The position numbers and the translations under genes are program-made. Below, one piece after another: positions 8,212 to 17,164 of a DNA stretch of 64,000 nt. Numbering within the stretch: position 1 is the stretch's first letter; every line of letters starts with the position of its first letter. A model generated the notes under the pieces. That model saw only the letters and a list, made by a program, of their open reading frames with translations. It was not told the origin of the DNA and made no database searches. Source of the stretch: Halomonas chromatireducens (GTDB lineage Bacteria; Pseudomonadota; Gammaproteobacteria; Pseudomonadales; Halomonadaceae); the NCBI RefSeq assembly GCF_001545155.1, contig NZ_CP014226.1, positions 867,186 to 931,185 of the forward strand. Direction: 5' to 3'.

Positions 8212-8366
8212 ATGTCATTCCTCCCCGTCTCTATCCGTAGCCGCCGTGGTTCCGATGCGATCGTTTCCGACGTGATCGTTCGCGCACTCCGACGTGCTAG
8301 TGATTCCAGCGCCCCGGCATGCCTCGTGCAGCCGGGGCGCTTCCGTTACTGCACGTCCCCGTGCAG
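8212..8366 (+). promoter_or_regulatory. Possible attenuator-type leader of leuA
   Basis: This sits in the 384-base gap between the emfourin gene and leuA. An ATG at 8212 opens a frame with a cluster of branched-chain codons (AIVSDVIVRAL). It is followed by a perfect 11-bp stem (AGCGCCCCGGC, 8308-8318, with its complement at 8331-8341) and a second 7-bp hairpin (8349-8366). That resembles amino-acid attenuators of ilv/leu operons. Against it, the frame has no stop before the hairpin and there is no U-run after the stem. The rest of the gap shows nothing I can name. Confidence 0.35.
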
Positions 8367-8449
8367 CCGGACTGCCCGTACTCCTGACACAACCATGACG
8401 CCGAACCGTATACTGACCACCAGAACGCCTACTCAGCGAGAATGCCGCC

Positions 8450-10165
8450 ATGATGCTCGATAACCCCGCCGCCAAGTACCGCCCCTTCGTCGCCGTCGAT
8501 CTGCCCGCCCGCCAGTGGCCTGGCAAACGTATTGAACCACCGCCGCTGTGGTGCAGTGTCGACCTGCGCGATGGTAACCAGGCGCTGATCGATCCCATGG
8601 ATCATGAACGCAAGCAGCGCTTCTTCGACCTGCTGGTGAAGATCGGCTTCAAGGAGATTGAGGTCGGCTTTCCCTCGGCATCCCAGACCGATTTCGATTT
8701 CGTTCGCGCCCTGATCGAGCAGGACAAGGTGCCCGACGACGTGACCATTCAGGTATTGACCCAGGCGCGGCCGCACCTGATCGATCGTACCTTCGAATCC
8801 CTGAAGGGCGCCAAAAACGCCATCGTCCACGTCTATAACGCAACCGATCCGGTATTTCGTCGCGTGGTGTTCGGTGTCAGCAAGGAGGAGTGCATCGGCA
8901 TCGCCGTGGACGCCACCACGCAGATCCGTCAGCGCATGAGCGAAGCACCCGAAACCAACTGGAGCTTCCAGTACTCGCCGGAGCTGTTCACCACCACCGA
9001 GATGGATTTCGCCAAGGAGGTGGTCGAGGCGGTGATGGTGGCCTACGGCGCAACCCCCGAGAAGCCGATGATCGTCAACCTGCCGGCCACCGTGGAGGCC
9101 GCCACGCCCAACAACTATGCCGATCAGGTGGAGTGGTTCTGCCGCAACGTGAAGAGCCGTGACAGCCTGATCGTCAGCGTGCATCCTCACAACGACCGCG
9201 GCACCGGCGTGGCGGCGGCCGAGCTGACCGTGATGGCCGGTGCCGATCGCGTCGAGGGTACCCTGTTCGGCAACGGTGAGCGTACCGGCAACGTCGACAT
9301 CGTCACCCTCGCCATGAACCTCTACACCCAGGGCGTTCATCCCGGCCTCGATTTCTCCAACATCACGCCGATCATGCGCGAGGTGGAGTACTGCAATCAG
9401 CTGCCGGTACACCCGCGCCACCCCTATGTGGGCGATCTGGTATTCACCGCCTTCTCCGGCTCCCACCAGGACGCGATCAAGAAAGGCATGGCAGAGCGTC
9501 GTGCCGACCCCGAGGCTGTCTGGGAAGTGCCCTACCTGCCTATCGATCCCCTCGACGTGGGCCGCAGCTACGAGGCGGTGATCCGCGTCAACAGCCAGTC
9601 GGGTAAGGGCGGCATCTCCTATCTGCTGGAGCAGGAGCACGGCATCGAATTGCCGCGTCGGCTCTCCATCGAATTCAGCCACGTGGTGCAGGAGGTCGCG
9701 GACCGCACGGCCAAGGAGATCACCTCCCAGATGATCTACCAGGCTTTTGCCGACGAGTACCTCGAGAAGCGTGACCCCATGGTGCTGATCAATCACCGGC
9801 TCTCCTCCGAGCCGGACAGCCCCAAGGTGAGGCTCGAGGCAACCATCGAGGAGCGTGGCGAGCGCCGCAGCATCCAGGGCGAAGGCAATGGCCCGCTGGC
9901 CGCCTATATCAAGGCCCTGGCCGCTGCCGGCCACGATGTGGAGATCATCGACTACCACGAGCACTCCCGCGGCCAGGGTTCGGACGCCGAGGCGATCGCC
10001 TACGTGGAGGTGCGTATCGAGGGGGATGCGGTGTTCGGTGTCGGTATCGACGAGAGCATCACGACCGCGTCCATGAAGGCGGTGGTCAGCGCCATCAACC
10101 GGTACGCCTCCACCCAGCCGCCGGCCGCCAACGTGACAGCAGCGACGCTGGAGGAAGTGAAGTAG
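8450..10165 (+). CDS. leuA: 2-isopropylmalate synthase, long form
   Basis: 571 residues, the length of the longer LeuA class. It condenses acetyl-CoA with 2-ketoisovalerate, the first committed step of leucine synthesis. The N-terminal TIM barrel shows [12 protein letters not shown] (catalytic Arg and metal-ligand Asp), HPHNDRGTG with metal-binding His residues, and [10 protein letters not shown]. The C-terminal regulatory domain, about residue 430 onward, is where leucine feedback acts in this family. The gene stands alone, followed by a palindromic repeat. ATG 8450 and ATG 8453 are both possible starts. Confidence 0.95.
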   Translation: MMLDNPAAKYRPFVAVDLPARQWPGKRIEPPPLWCSVDLRDGNQALIDPMDHERKQRFFDLLVKIGFKEIEVGFPSASQTDFDFVRALIEQDKVPDDVTIQVLTQARPHLIDRTFESLKGAKNAIVHVYNATDPVFRRVVFGVSKEECIGIAVDATTQIRQRMSEAPETNWSFQYSPELFTTTEMDFAKEVVEAVMVAYGATPEKPMIVNLPATVEAATPNNYADQVEWFCRNVKSRDSLIVSVHPHNDRGTGVAAAELTVMAGADRVEGTLFGNGERTGNVDIVTLAMNLYTQGVHPGLDFSNITPIMREVEYCNQLPVHPRHPYVGDLVFTAFSGSHQDAIKKGMAERRADPEAVWEVPYLPIDPLDVGRSYEAVIRVNSQSGKGGISYLLEQEHGIELPRRLSIEFSHVVQEVADRTAKEITSQMIYQAFADEYLEKRDPMVLINHRLSSEPDSPKVRLEATIEERGERRSIQGEGNGPLAAYIKALAAAGHDVEIIDYHEHSRGQGSDAEAIAYVEVRIEGDAVFGVGIDESITTASMKAVVSAINRYASTQPPAANVTAATLEEVK

Positions 10166-10174
10166 TAACTCGCT

Positions 10175-10280
10175 GCTGATCCGGCGACAGGCCTTCGCGG
10201 GGGCGCTGTAAACCCGTCCCTGGGCGCTGCCGATGCCATCCATGGCATCGGACCCCCGCTTCGGCCTGCCCCCGGCGCTG
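10175..10280 (+). repeat. Intergenic palindromic repeat, copy A
   Basis: Shared core: GCTGATCCGGCGACAGGC, then GGCGCTGT-AACCC-TCCCTGGGCGCT, then an inner hairpin, then the closing arm CCGCTTCGGCCTG. The outer arms CAGGCC...GCGGGGG and CCCCCGC...GGCCTG pair, and the inner stem is CCGATGCC/GGCATCGG, giving a ~90-base stem-loop. Two further copies lie at 12056-12161 (inverted) and 13249-13430. The copies surround the epmB-efp-epmA genes. Confidence 0.75.
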
Positions 10281-10319
10281 CTCGTGCCACTGTTGCCAAT
10301 TGGTCCATAAATTCGTCGT

Positions 10320-11366
10320 TTACAGCGGCGTCTTGCTCGTCTCGCCGGGAATCTCCCGCACCAGCCGCGGCATCAGGAAGCCCGGCAGTTTCTCCCTCAG
10401 GCCCGCGACCAGCTCGCGGGCCTCTTCGTCTGGCACATCGAAGTGGGCGGCGCCCGCCACCGGGTCGAGCACATGCAGGTAGTACGGCAGCACACCGGCC
10501 TCGAAGAGCCGCTCGGAGAGACTGGCCAGGGCATCGACACTGTCGTTGACCCCACGCAGCAGCACGCTCTGGTTGAGCAGTGTGACGCCTGCTCCTTTCA
10601 GCCGCTCGCAGGCTGCCACCACCGCTTCGTCGATCTCGTTGGCATGGTTGATATGCAGCACTACCACCTTCTGCAGGCGCGTCGCCGAGAGCCAGCCGAG
10701 CAGGGCATCGTCGACCCGGTCGGGAATCACCACCGGCAACCGGGTGTGAATGCGTAACCGCTTCAGGTGGGAGATGGCATCGAGCCGCTCCACCAGCCAG
10801 GCAAGCTGGCGATCGCTGGCGGCCAGGGGGTCGCCGCCGGAGAGGATCGCTTCGCTGATCGTGGTGTCGCCACGTAGATACTCGAGGGAGGCATCCCACT
10901 GGCTGCGGGAGGGCGCGTTCTGCTCGTAGGGAAAGTGGCGCCGGAAACAGTACCGGCAGTTCACCGCACAGGTGGGGCTGGCGATCAGCAGGACACGGCC
11001 GGTGTACTTGTGGATCAGTCCCCGTGCCGGGGTGTGGTCGGCTTCCGCCAGGGGGTCGGTGATGTAACCGGGTATCGCCTCGCCTTCGGCGGCAAGCGGC
11101 AGCACCTGGCGTAGCAATGGGTCGTTCGGGTCGCCGTGGCGCATGCGTGCCAGGAAGGCCTCCGGGACGCGCACCTCGAATAGCTCGTGACCGCGCTCTG
11201 CTCCCGGCAGCCAGCTGTCGTCGAGGTCCAGGCGGCGGCACAGTTCCCGCGGGTCGCGAATGGCGCCCGAGAGCTGGGCTTGCCAGGCTGAGCGCAGAAT
11301 CAAGGGCGTCACATCGGGTTGCGATGACGCCTGTCTCTGCAAAAGGGCGGGGCTTCGGGTTATCAT
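10320..11366 (-). CDS. epmB: EF-P beta-lysylation enzyme (radical SAM lysine 2,3-aminomutase-like)
   Basis: 348 residues. The radical SAM signature CAVNCRYC (CX3CX2C) is followed by FRRHFPY, as in the lysine aminomutase family. EpmB turns (S)-alpha-lysine into (R)-beta-lysine, which EpmA attaches to elongation factor P. It is divergent from efp with about 100 bases between the starts, and epmA lies beyond efp, so the whole modification module is local. The start was placed at ATG 11366; ATG 11375 is equally in frame. Confidence 0.93.
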   Translation of the reverse strand: MITRSPALLQRQASSQPDVTPLILRSAWQAQLSGAIRDPRELCRRLDLDDSWLPGAERGHELFEVRVPEAFLARMRHGDPNDPLLRQVLPLAAEGEAIPGYITDPLAEADHTPARGLIHKYTGRVLLIASPTCAVNCRYCFRRHFPYEQNAPSRSQWDASLEYLRGDTTISEAILSGGDPLAASDRQLAWLVERLDAISHLKRLRIHTRLPVVIPDRVDDALLGWLSATRLQKVVVLHINHANEIDEAVVAACERLKGAGVTLLNQSVLLRGVNDSVDALASLSERLFEAGVLPYYLHVLDPVAGAAHFDVPDEEARELVAGLREKLPGFLMPRLVREIPGETSKTPL

Positions 11367-11466
11367 GCGGCACACCAGTCACATAGGCGAGGGCTTGGTT
11401 CCTCGTCGATTTCATATCCGCGCGTCCAGACCGTGCTGCGACGCGCTCGATCATTCGAGAGGCAAT

Positions 11467-12033
11467 ATGGCGAACTATTCTACCAACGAATTCAAGGGCG
11501 GGCTGAAGGTGATGCTGGACGGCGACCCCTGTTCGATCGTCGAGAATGAATTGGTCAAACCGGGCAAGGGCCAGGCCTTCAGCCGGGTCAAGCTGCGCAA
11601 CCTGATCACCGGTCGCGTCTGGGAGCGCACCTTCAAGTCGGGCGAATCCCTCGAGGGCGCCGACGTGATGGATCTGGAGATGGAGTATCTCTACTCCGAC
11701 GGCGACATGTGGCACTTCATGAAGACCGATGGTTCCTTCGAGCAGTATGCGGTCGAGAAGAAGGCCTTGGGCGACACGGCCAAGTGGCTCAAGGAGCAGG
11801 TGGCCTATACTGTGACCCTGTGGAACGACAACGCCATCAGCGTGACGCCGCCCAACTTCATCGAGCTGGAAGTGGTCGAGACCGACCCGGGCCTCAAGGG
11901 CGACACCGCCCAGGGCGGCTCCAAACCGGCCACGCTCTCCTCCGGCGCCGTGGTCCGGGTGCCGCTGTTCATCAACCAGGGTGAAGTGCTGAAAATTGAT
12001 ACGCGCAGCGGCGAGTACGTTTCACGAGCCTAA
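11467..12033 (+). CDS. efp: Translation elongation factor P
   Basis: 188 residues with the usual three beta-barrel domains. The modified lysine is K34 in the loop KPGKGQAF, the site of beta-lysylation in gammaproteobacteria. EF-P relieves ribosomes stalled at consecutive prolines. K34 in the KPGKG context, with epmA and epmB on either side, supports the lysine modification pathway rather than the rhamnosylated Arg type. Confidence 0.97.
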   Translation: MANYSTNEFKGGLKVMLDGDPCSIVENELVKPGKGQAFSRVKLRNLITGRVWERTFKSGESLEGADVMDLEMEYLYSDGDMWHFMKTDGSFEQYAVEKKALGDTAKWLKEQVAYTVTLWNDNAISVTPPNFIELEVVETDPGLKGDTAQGGSKPATLSSGAVVRVPLFINQGEVLKIDTRSGEYVSRA

Positions 12034-12055
12034 GAAATGAGACTCCATGGCTAGC

Positions 12056-12161
12056 GGCGCCGGGGACAGGTCGAAGCGGAGGTCATTTGTCAGGGATGAC
12101 AAATGTAGCGCCCAGGGATGGGTTCACAGCGCCTCCGCGAAGTGCCTGTCGCCGGATCAGC
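12056..12161 (-). repeat. Intergenic palindromic repeat, copy B (inverted)
   Basis: The reverse complement aligns with copy A: GCTGATCCGGCGACAGGC, then GCGGAGGCGCTGTGAACCC, TCCCTGGGCGCT, and the closing arm CCGCTTCGACCTGTCC. The inner hairpin has a different sequence (CATTTGTCA TCC CTGACAAATG in reverse complement) but keeps its shape. Loss of sequence with retention of pairing suggests that structure matters. It lies between efp and epmA. Confidence 0.75.
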
Positions 12162-12232
12162 CGCACTCTGCTACGGCTTCCACGTAGGCCACGCTTTCCC
12201 GGCGTGGCTTTCGTCGTTATGGAGAAGGTGTG

Positions 12233-13219
12233 ATGACAACCGACTGGCGACCCACGGCGAGTCTCGAGACGCTGCGCGAGCGGGCGCGGCTGCTGGGGGA
12301 GGTGCGAACGTTCTTCGCCGCGCGCGGCGTGCTGGAGGTGGAGACGCCGGTGCTGGGACACGGCGGCAGCACCGACGTGCACCTGGCGTCGCTGTCGCTT
12401 ATGGCAACCACGCCGGCGGGGCAGGAAAGGCTATGGCTGCAGACGTCTCCCGAGTTCCATATGAAGCGGCTGCTGGCCGCAGGCTCAGGGCCGATCTTCC
12501 AGCTGGCGCGCAGCTTTCGTGACGGCGAGGTGGGCAGTCGCCACAACATCGAATTCACCATGCTGGAGTGGTACCGCCCGGGCTTCTCCCTCGACGAGAT
12601 GATCGGGGAGACGACAGCGCTGATCCGCGCCGTGCTTGGCCCAGAACTGGGGAATGAGACGGGCCAACTGCGCCGGCGGCGCTACCGCGAGCTGTTCCGG
12701 GATGTGCTGGGGTTCGACCCCTTTACCGTGGAGCTCGATGCGCTGCGTCGAATCGCCGGCGAGCGCGGCAGTCTCGACATGGAGGACGCGCCCCGTGACG
12801 ACTGCCTCGACCTGCTGATGAGCCTGGTGGTCGAGCCAGGCCTGGGTCGGGAGGGGCTTGACGTGGTAGTGGACTACCCGGCCACCCAGGCCGCCCTGGC
12901 CCGGCGCCATCGTGACCCCGAGGACGGTGCCTGGGTGGCGTCGCGCTTCGAGGTCTACCTGGCAGGGCTGGAGCTCGCCAACGGCTACGACGAGCTGACG
13001 GACGTCGAGGAGCAGCGCGCGCGCTTCGCCGAGGACAATGCCGCCCGGAAGCGCCTGGGACTGCCGGAAGTCGATATCGACCGGCGGCTGCTGGCGGCGC
13101 TTGAGCACGGAATGACGTCAGGCAGCGGCGTGGCGCTGGGCATGGATCGGCTGATCCAGCTCGCCCTGGGCAGGGCGAGCGTAGCGGAGGTCATGGCCTT
13201 CGCTACGCCGAGCTGCTGA
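12233..13219 (+). CDS. epmA: EF-P lysine ligase (GenX/PoxA, class II LysRS paralogue)
   Basis: 328 residues, the catalytic core of class II lysyl-tRNA synthetase without the anticodon-binding domain. Motif 2 is seen as SFRDGEVG and motif 3 as GVALGMDRLIQL. EpmA ligates beta-lysine to K34 of EF-P through a lysyl-adenylate. ATG 12233 was chosen because GGAGAAGG lies just upstream; GTG 12230 is in frame. It is separated from efp by a palindromic repeat, so separate transcription is possible. Confidence 0.95.
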   Translation: MTTDWRPTASLETLRERARLLGEVRTFFAARGVLEVETPVLGHGGSTDVHLASLSLMATTPAGQERLWLQTSPEFHMKRLLAAGSGPIFQLARSFRDGEVGSRHNIEFTMLEWYRPGFSLDEMIGETTALIRAVLGPELGNETGQLRRRRYRELFRDVLGFDPFTVELDALRRIAGERGSLDMEDAPRDDCLDLLMSLVVEPGLGREGLDVVVDYPATQAALARRHRDPEDGAWVASRFEVYLAGLELANGYDELTDVEEQRARFAEDNAARKRLGLPEVDIDRRLLAALEHGMTSGSGVALGMDRLIQLALGRASVAEVMAFATPSC

Positions 13220-13248
13220 AGAACTATCACAGAAGTTTGACCGCTCGG

Positions 13249-13430
13249 GCTGATCCGACGACAGGCCGACGAGGAGGCGCTGTGAACCCCTCCCTGGGCG
13301 CTACCGATGCCCTGCGGCGCTCTCGCGTCCTGCTCCGCTTGCAGGGCCGGTGCTGGCCATCCATGGCCAGCCCGTTCGGAGCAGTGCTCCTCACCCATGG
13401 CATCGGACCTCCTCTTTGGCCTGTCCTCGT
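13249..13430 (+). repeat. Intergenic palindromic repeat, copy C (extended loop)
   Basis: Begins GCTGATCCGACGACAGGCC and continues GAGGAGGCGCTGTGAACCCC, TCCCTGGGCGCTACCGATGCC, like copy A. The closing arm GGCATCGGACCTCCTCTTTGGCCTGTCC pairs with the opening arm. Between the inner stems are about 75 extra bases, themselves able to fold (GCTGGCCATCCATGGCCAGC). It fills the gap between epmA and the convergent psd. Confidence 0.75.
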
Positions 13431-13439
13431 AGCTCCTCG

Positions 13440-14282
13440 CTATGAGTTTTTAAACACTCCCAGCGACTGGCCCATGGCAACCTTGGACTTGGGCGCCAGC
13501 GCATCGTCGAAATCGACCTGGCCGGCGAAGGCCATCACCACTGTGGAGCCGAGCTTGAAGCGTCCCATCTCCGCGCCGCGCTCGAGGTGAATCGGCTCGT
13601 CGAAGCGGATGCGCTGCACCTGGCCCGAGAGCGGTGTGACCTGCCCGGCCCATACCGTCTCGATGGCGGCGACGATCATGGCGCCCACCAGCACCACCAC
13701 CATGGGTCCATATTCGGTGTCGAAGTGGCACACCAGGCGCTCGTTGCGGGCGAACAGGTTAGGCACGTGCTCCGTCGTGGCCGCGTTGACCGAGAAGAGC
13801 CGCCCCGGCACATAGACCATCTCGGTCAGGGTGCCGGCCAGCGGCATGTGTACGCGATGATAGTCCTTGGGCGAGAGGTAGATATTGGCGTAGCTGCCGC
13901 CGGTGTAACGTTGCGCAGCGTCGGCGTCACCGCCGAGCAGGTCGATCATCGAGAAGCGGTGCCCCTTGGCCTGCAGCAGGCGGTCCGCCTCGATGGGGCC
14001 GAACTGGGAAAGGTTGCCGTCGGCGGGGGAGAGCAGCCCTTCGCCCAGGGGGCGGGCTTCCGGCTTCAGTTCCCGGGTGAAGAAGTCGTTGAAGGTGGCG
14101 TAGGCCGTGGGGTCGGGCTCGGCGGCCTCACCCATGTCCACCTTGAAGACCTTGATAAAGGCCCGGATCAGCGCATTCTTGAGCCAGGCGACACGGCATT
14201 CGGCGAGACAACCCACCAGTCGCGAGAGCAGGTGGTGGGGGATCGGGTACTGGATCAGTGCAAAGAACTTGGCGAGAGACAA
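13440..14282 (-). CDS. psd: Phosphatidylserine decarboxylase proenzyme
   Basis: 280 residues. The self-cleavage motif LGST lies at 244-247; cleavage before S246 makes the pyruvoyl cofactor. The conserved HRVHMPLAG segment is at 142-150. The enzyme converts phosphatidylserine to phosphatidylethanolamine at the inner membrane. It lies downstream of a rhodanese gene on the same strand with a 219-base gap holding small inverted repeats but no gene. Confidence 0.95.
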   Translation of the reverse strand: MSLAKFFALIQYPIPHHLLSRLVGCLAECRVAWLKNALIRAFIKVFKVDMGEAAEPDPTAYATFNDFFTRELKPEARPLGEGLLSPADGNLSQFGPIEADRLLQAKGHRFSMIDLLGGDADAAQRYTGGSYANIYLSPKDYHRVHMPLAGTLTEMVYVPGRLFSVNAATTEHVPNLFARNERLVCHFDTEYGPMVVVLVGAMIVAAIETVWAGQVTPLSGQVQRIRFDEPIHLERGAEMGRFKLGSTVVMAFAGQVDFDDALAPKSKVAMGQSLGVFKNS

Positions 14283-14501
14283 GGTAAAGATTCCGGTTGG
14301 CTGGCTGTGGAGATGACCGGGTGGGGCAGCGAAGCGACGTTAGCGAGGGCGCTGGCTTGAGTGGGCCGGTTAGCGCAAATCGACGGTATATCGATTTAGG
14401 GCTGGCAAGAGGGACCTTGTTCCAGCCCGGCACACGAAAGTCAGGGTTTCGTCCTCGATTGTCGCGATTCGCCCCGCGCGGGCACTTTGGTTGCAGGCTG
14501 C

Positions 14502-15332
14502 TTATTTCTCTATCGGCGTATCGTCGCGGTTGCCCCACTCCTTCCAGGAGCCGGCGTAGCCGCGGATCTTCTCGAAGCCCAGTGCCTTGCCCACCAGCCA
14601 GGTGAAGCCGCTGCGGTGGTGGCTCTGGCAGTGAGTGACCACTTCCATGTCCGGGGTCAGGCCCAGTGCTTCCAGTTCGGTAATCAGCTCGGCGTAGTCG
14701 CGAATGCGCAGTGCACGCTCCTTGTCCATGGCCTCGGTCCACTCCATGTTGACCGCGCCGGGAATGTGGCCAAGCTGGCGATTTTCGCCCTTCTCGCCAC
14801 GGTACTCCGCCGGCGAACGGGCATCCCAGATGGCGAAGCCCTTCTCGCCGAGACGCTCCTGCAGTTCGCTTCGATCGATGGCCACCTCGGGATGCAGGAT
14901 CTCGGCCTCGTACTCGCTGGGAGAGGGCGTGCGTAGCTCGGTGGAGACGGGTTGGCCAGCGTGGCGCCAGGCGTGAATGCCGCCGTTGAGGTAGGAATAG
15001 CGGGTATGGCCGATCAACTCCAGCGTCCACAGCAGCCGGCCGGCCCAGCCGCCGCCTTCATCGTCATAGGCTACCACATGGGTGTCGCGGGTCAGGCCAA
15101 GCTCTGAAAAGAGGTGCGATAATGAATCGGTGCTGGGCACCTCGCAGGGTACGTCGCCTTCGCCACGCATGAGCTTGCGGAAGTCGAGAAACACGGCGCC
15201 GGGTACGTGCCCCTGGTCGTGGCTCTCGGCCTTTAGCGGTACGTCGATGATCAGTAGCTGAGGATCGTCCAGGTGCTCGGCAAGCTGTTCGGGTTCGACG
15301 ATCAGCGGCAGCAGATTCTCTTCAGAGCTCAT
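14502..15332 (-). CDS. Tandem-rhodanese thiosulfate/mercaptopyruvate sulfurtransferase
   Basis: 276 residues with two rhodanese domains (about 10-130 and 150-270). Only the second carries the active-site loop, CQSHHRS, with C235 as the persulfide carrier. The first has the GHVPGAVFLDFR motif but no Cys loop, as usual in this family. The six-residue loop CQSHHR departs from both the CRKGVT of rhodanese and the CGSGVT of mercaptopyruvate transferases, so the donor is not clear. CTGGAGGAGAGC precedes the ATG. It sits between rsgA and psd. Confidence 0.85.
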   Translation of the reverse strand: MSSEENLLPLIVEPEQLAEHLDDPQLLIIDVPLKAESHDQGHVPGAVFLDFRKLMRGEGDVPCEVPSTDSLSHLFSELGLTRDTHVVAYDDEGGGWAGRLLWTLELIGHTRYSYLNGGIHAWRHAGQPVSTELRTPSPSEYEAEILHPEVAIDRSELQERLGEKGFAIWDARSPAEYRGEKGENRQLGHIPGAVNMEWTEAMDKERALRIRDYAELITELEALGLTPDMEVVTHCQSHHRSGFTWLVGKALGFEKIRGYAGSWKEWGNRDDTPIEK

Positions 15333-15383
15333 AGCGCTCTCCTCCAGTTCAGCCTTTGTGTCAGCCGGTGTCGTATCATCACT

Positions 15384-16439
15384 TCACTTTAGCCATCCTA
15401 AACGCTCAGGTCCGTTGAGGCTCTCGACGATGCGGCGATAACTGGCAAAGCGTTCCGGGTGTACTTCGCCGCGCTCCACGGCTTCGAGCAGGGCGCACCC
15501 CGGCTCCTGTCGGTGGCGACAGTCGCGAAAGCGACAGCGCCCCAGCAGGTCGCGAAACTCGATGAAGCCTTCGGCGACCTGCTGTTCGTCCAGGTGGACC
15601 AGCCCGAATTCACGAATGCCGGGAGAGTCGATCAGCTCGGCCTTTTCGGCGGTGGGCAGATCATAGAGACGTGCTGTGGTGGTGGTGTGGGTGCCCTTGC
15701 GTGAATCCTTCGACAGCGCCCCGATGCGGAGTTCCTCTTCCGGCAGCAGACGGTCGATGAGCGACGACTTGCCCACGCCGCTCTGTCCGACGAAGACCGA
15801 GGTCCGTTCGGCGAGGCAGGCATGCAGCGCCTCCAGGCCATCTTCCCGGGCCGTGGTAGATGTCACCACGGCATAGCCCAGGGTCTCGTAGCGGTGGAGC
15901 AGTGCCGTCAGTTCGCCACCATCCTCCGGCAGGAGGTCGATCTTGTTGAGCACCAGTACCGGCGCGATACCGGTTGCCTCGGCGGCCACCAGGTAGCGGT
16001 CGATCAGGTTGGGGTGGGGTGCGGGCTCCACGGCAAAGACGATAAGGATCTGGTCGATGTTGGCGGCCACGGGCTTGAGCTGACCTCGGGCATCGGGCCG
16101 CTCCAGCACGTTCTGTCGCTCGGAGCGGGCTACCACGACGCCGTCCACGACATTGCCGCTGCTGTCCTGGGCGGCGCGCCAGACGACCCTGTCGCCGGTG
16201 ACCAGGCCTTCAAGGTTGGCGCGCAGATGGCAGCGTACCGGGCCGCCGCCATCATCGCCGCGAACGTCCAGAGTGCGCCCGAAATGGGCGATGACGCGGC
16301 CGGGCTGCTCGGGGCCGTATTCGCCGGCAGCGAGCTTCCGGGAATCCTGGGCATCGCGCTGTTCGGAGCGGCGAGCGCGTTCGGCCTGGACCTTCTCGAT
16401 ACGCCAGCGTTGCTGGCGGCTCAACTTGCGTTTGCTCAT
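15384..16439 (-). CDS. rsgA: Ribosome small-subunit GTPase A
   Basis: 351 residues: a basic N-terminal tail (MSKRKLSRQQRWRIEK), an OB fold, a circularly permuted GTPase with NKID before GQSGVGKSSL and DSPG after, and a C-terminal zinc finger CRFRDCRHRQEPGC. RsgA checks 30S subunit maturation. The start at 16439 fits the family's lysine-rich N-terminus; the frame stays open well upstream across the divergent orn gene, but that part is not homologous. It is divergent from orn. Confidence 0.95.
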   Translation of the reverse strand: MSKRKLSRQQRWRIEKVQAERARRSEQRDAQDSRKLAAGEYGPEQPGRVIAHFGRTLDVRGDDGGGPVRCHLRANLEGLVTGDRVVWRAAQDSSGNVVDGVVVARSERQNVLERPDARGQLKPVAANIDQILIVFAVEPAPHPNLIDRYLVAAEATGIAPVLVLNKIDLLPEDGGELTALLHRYETLGYAVVTSTTAREDGLEALHACLAERTSVFVGQSGVGKSSLIDRLLPEEELRIGALSKDSRKGTHTTTTARLYDLPTAEKAELIDSPGIREFGLVHLDEQQVAEGFIEFRDLLGRCRFRDCRHRQEPGCALLEAVERGEVHPERFASYRRIVESLNGPERLGWLK

Positions 16440-16523
16440 GGGCACCCGAAGATAGCTACAATGATGGCATTGTAACCAGCGTGGCCCGGCGTGTCCTGCT
16501 GTGCCCGCTTTTTGGAGCTGCCC

Positions 16524-17117
16524 ATGAATGATTCCACTGAACCGCGCCAGGATCTGCTGGTGTGGATCGATCTCGAAATGACCGGGCTTGATCCGGAGCG
16601 CGAGCGCATCATCGAGGTGGCCACTCTGATCACCGATGGTGACTTGAACCTGATCGCCGAAGGCCCTGTGCTTGCCGTCCATCAGTCCGAGGCCCTGCTG
16701 GCAGCGATGGACGACTGGAATCAGAAGACCCACGGCGAGTCTGGGCTGGTGGCAAGAGTGAACGAAAGCACGATTGATACCGCCGAGGCCCAGCGACAGA
16801 CCCTGGATTTTCTCAAGGCCCATGTTGCCCCGGGTTCGTCGCCGATGTGCGGTAACAGCGTGCATCAGGACCGGCGCTTCCTGGAGCGGGAGATGCCGGA
16901 GCTGCTGGACTTCTTCCACTACCGCAACCTGGATGTCTCGACGCTCAAGGAGCTTGCCAAGCGCTGGAACCCTAGAGCCCTGGCTGGCTTTCAGAAGCGC
17001 AATACGCATCAGGCGCTGGATGATATTCGTGAGTCGGTGGCCGAGCTGGCGCACTATCGCAATACGTTTCTACGGCTGGCGGGAAGTGAAAGTGAAAGGG
17101 ATGCGGAGGAGTCATAA
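16524..17117 (+). CDS. orn: Oligoribonuclease (DEDDh 3'-5' exonuclease)
   Basis: 197 residues. The exonuclease motifs are [22 protein letters not shown] and [12 protein letters not shown] (the His and Asp of DEDDh). Orn finishes RNA decay by degrading di- to pentaribonucleotides. It also hydrolyses pGpG, the product of EAL phosphodiesterases, so it acts downstream of the MHYT-EAL protein encoded in this window. The start at 16524 gives the normal length; the longer frame adds a Cys-rich leader not seen in Orn. Confidence 0.96.
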   Translation: MNDSTEPRQDLLVWIDLEMTGLDPERERIIEVATLITDGDLNLIAEGPVLAVHQSEALLAAMDDWNQKTHGESGLVARVNESTIDTAEAQRQTLDFLKAHVAPGSSPMCGNSVHQDRRFLEREMPELLDFFHYRNLDVSTLKELAKRWNPRALAGFQKRNTHQALDDIRESVAELAHYRNTFLRLAGSESERDAEES

Positions 17118-17164
17118 GTCCGGTTTCGTCACGGCGCAAGCAAGCATGGATGCTACGACGTACT

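Noticed and set aside
8429..10243. A 604-codon open frame on the minus strand opposite leuA
   Set aside because: It is the antisense of a certain leuA gene; the composition is His/Gly/Asp-rich as expected from the opposite strand of GC-rich coding DNA, and there is no ribosome site.
10000..11715. A 571-codon minus-strand open frame spanning epmB and efp
   Set aside because: It runs out of frame through epmB, which has an intact radical SAM reading frame; low-complexity Arg/Pro/Ala composition marks a shadow.
14283..14501. Inverted repeats (AAATCGA/TCGATTT, GGGCTGG/CCAGCCC) as a further copy of the palindromic repeat
   Set aside because: They share no sequence with the repeats at 10175, 12056 or 13249 and lack a T-run, so I did not call a repeat or terminator.
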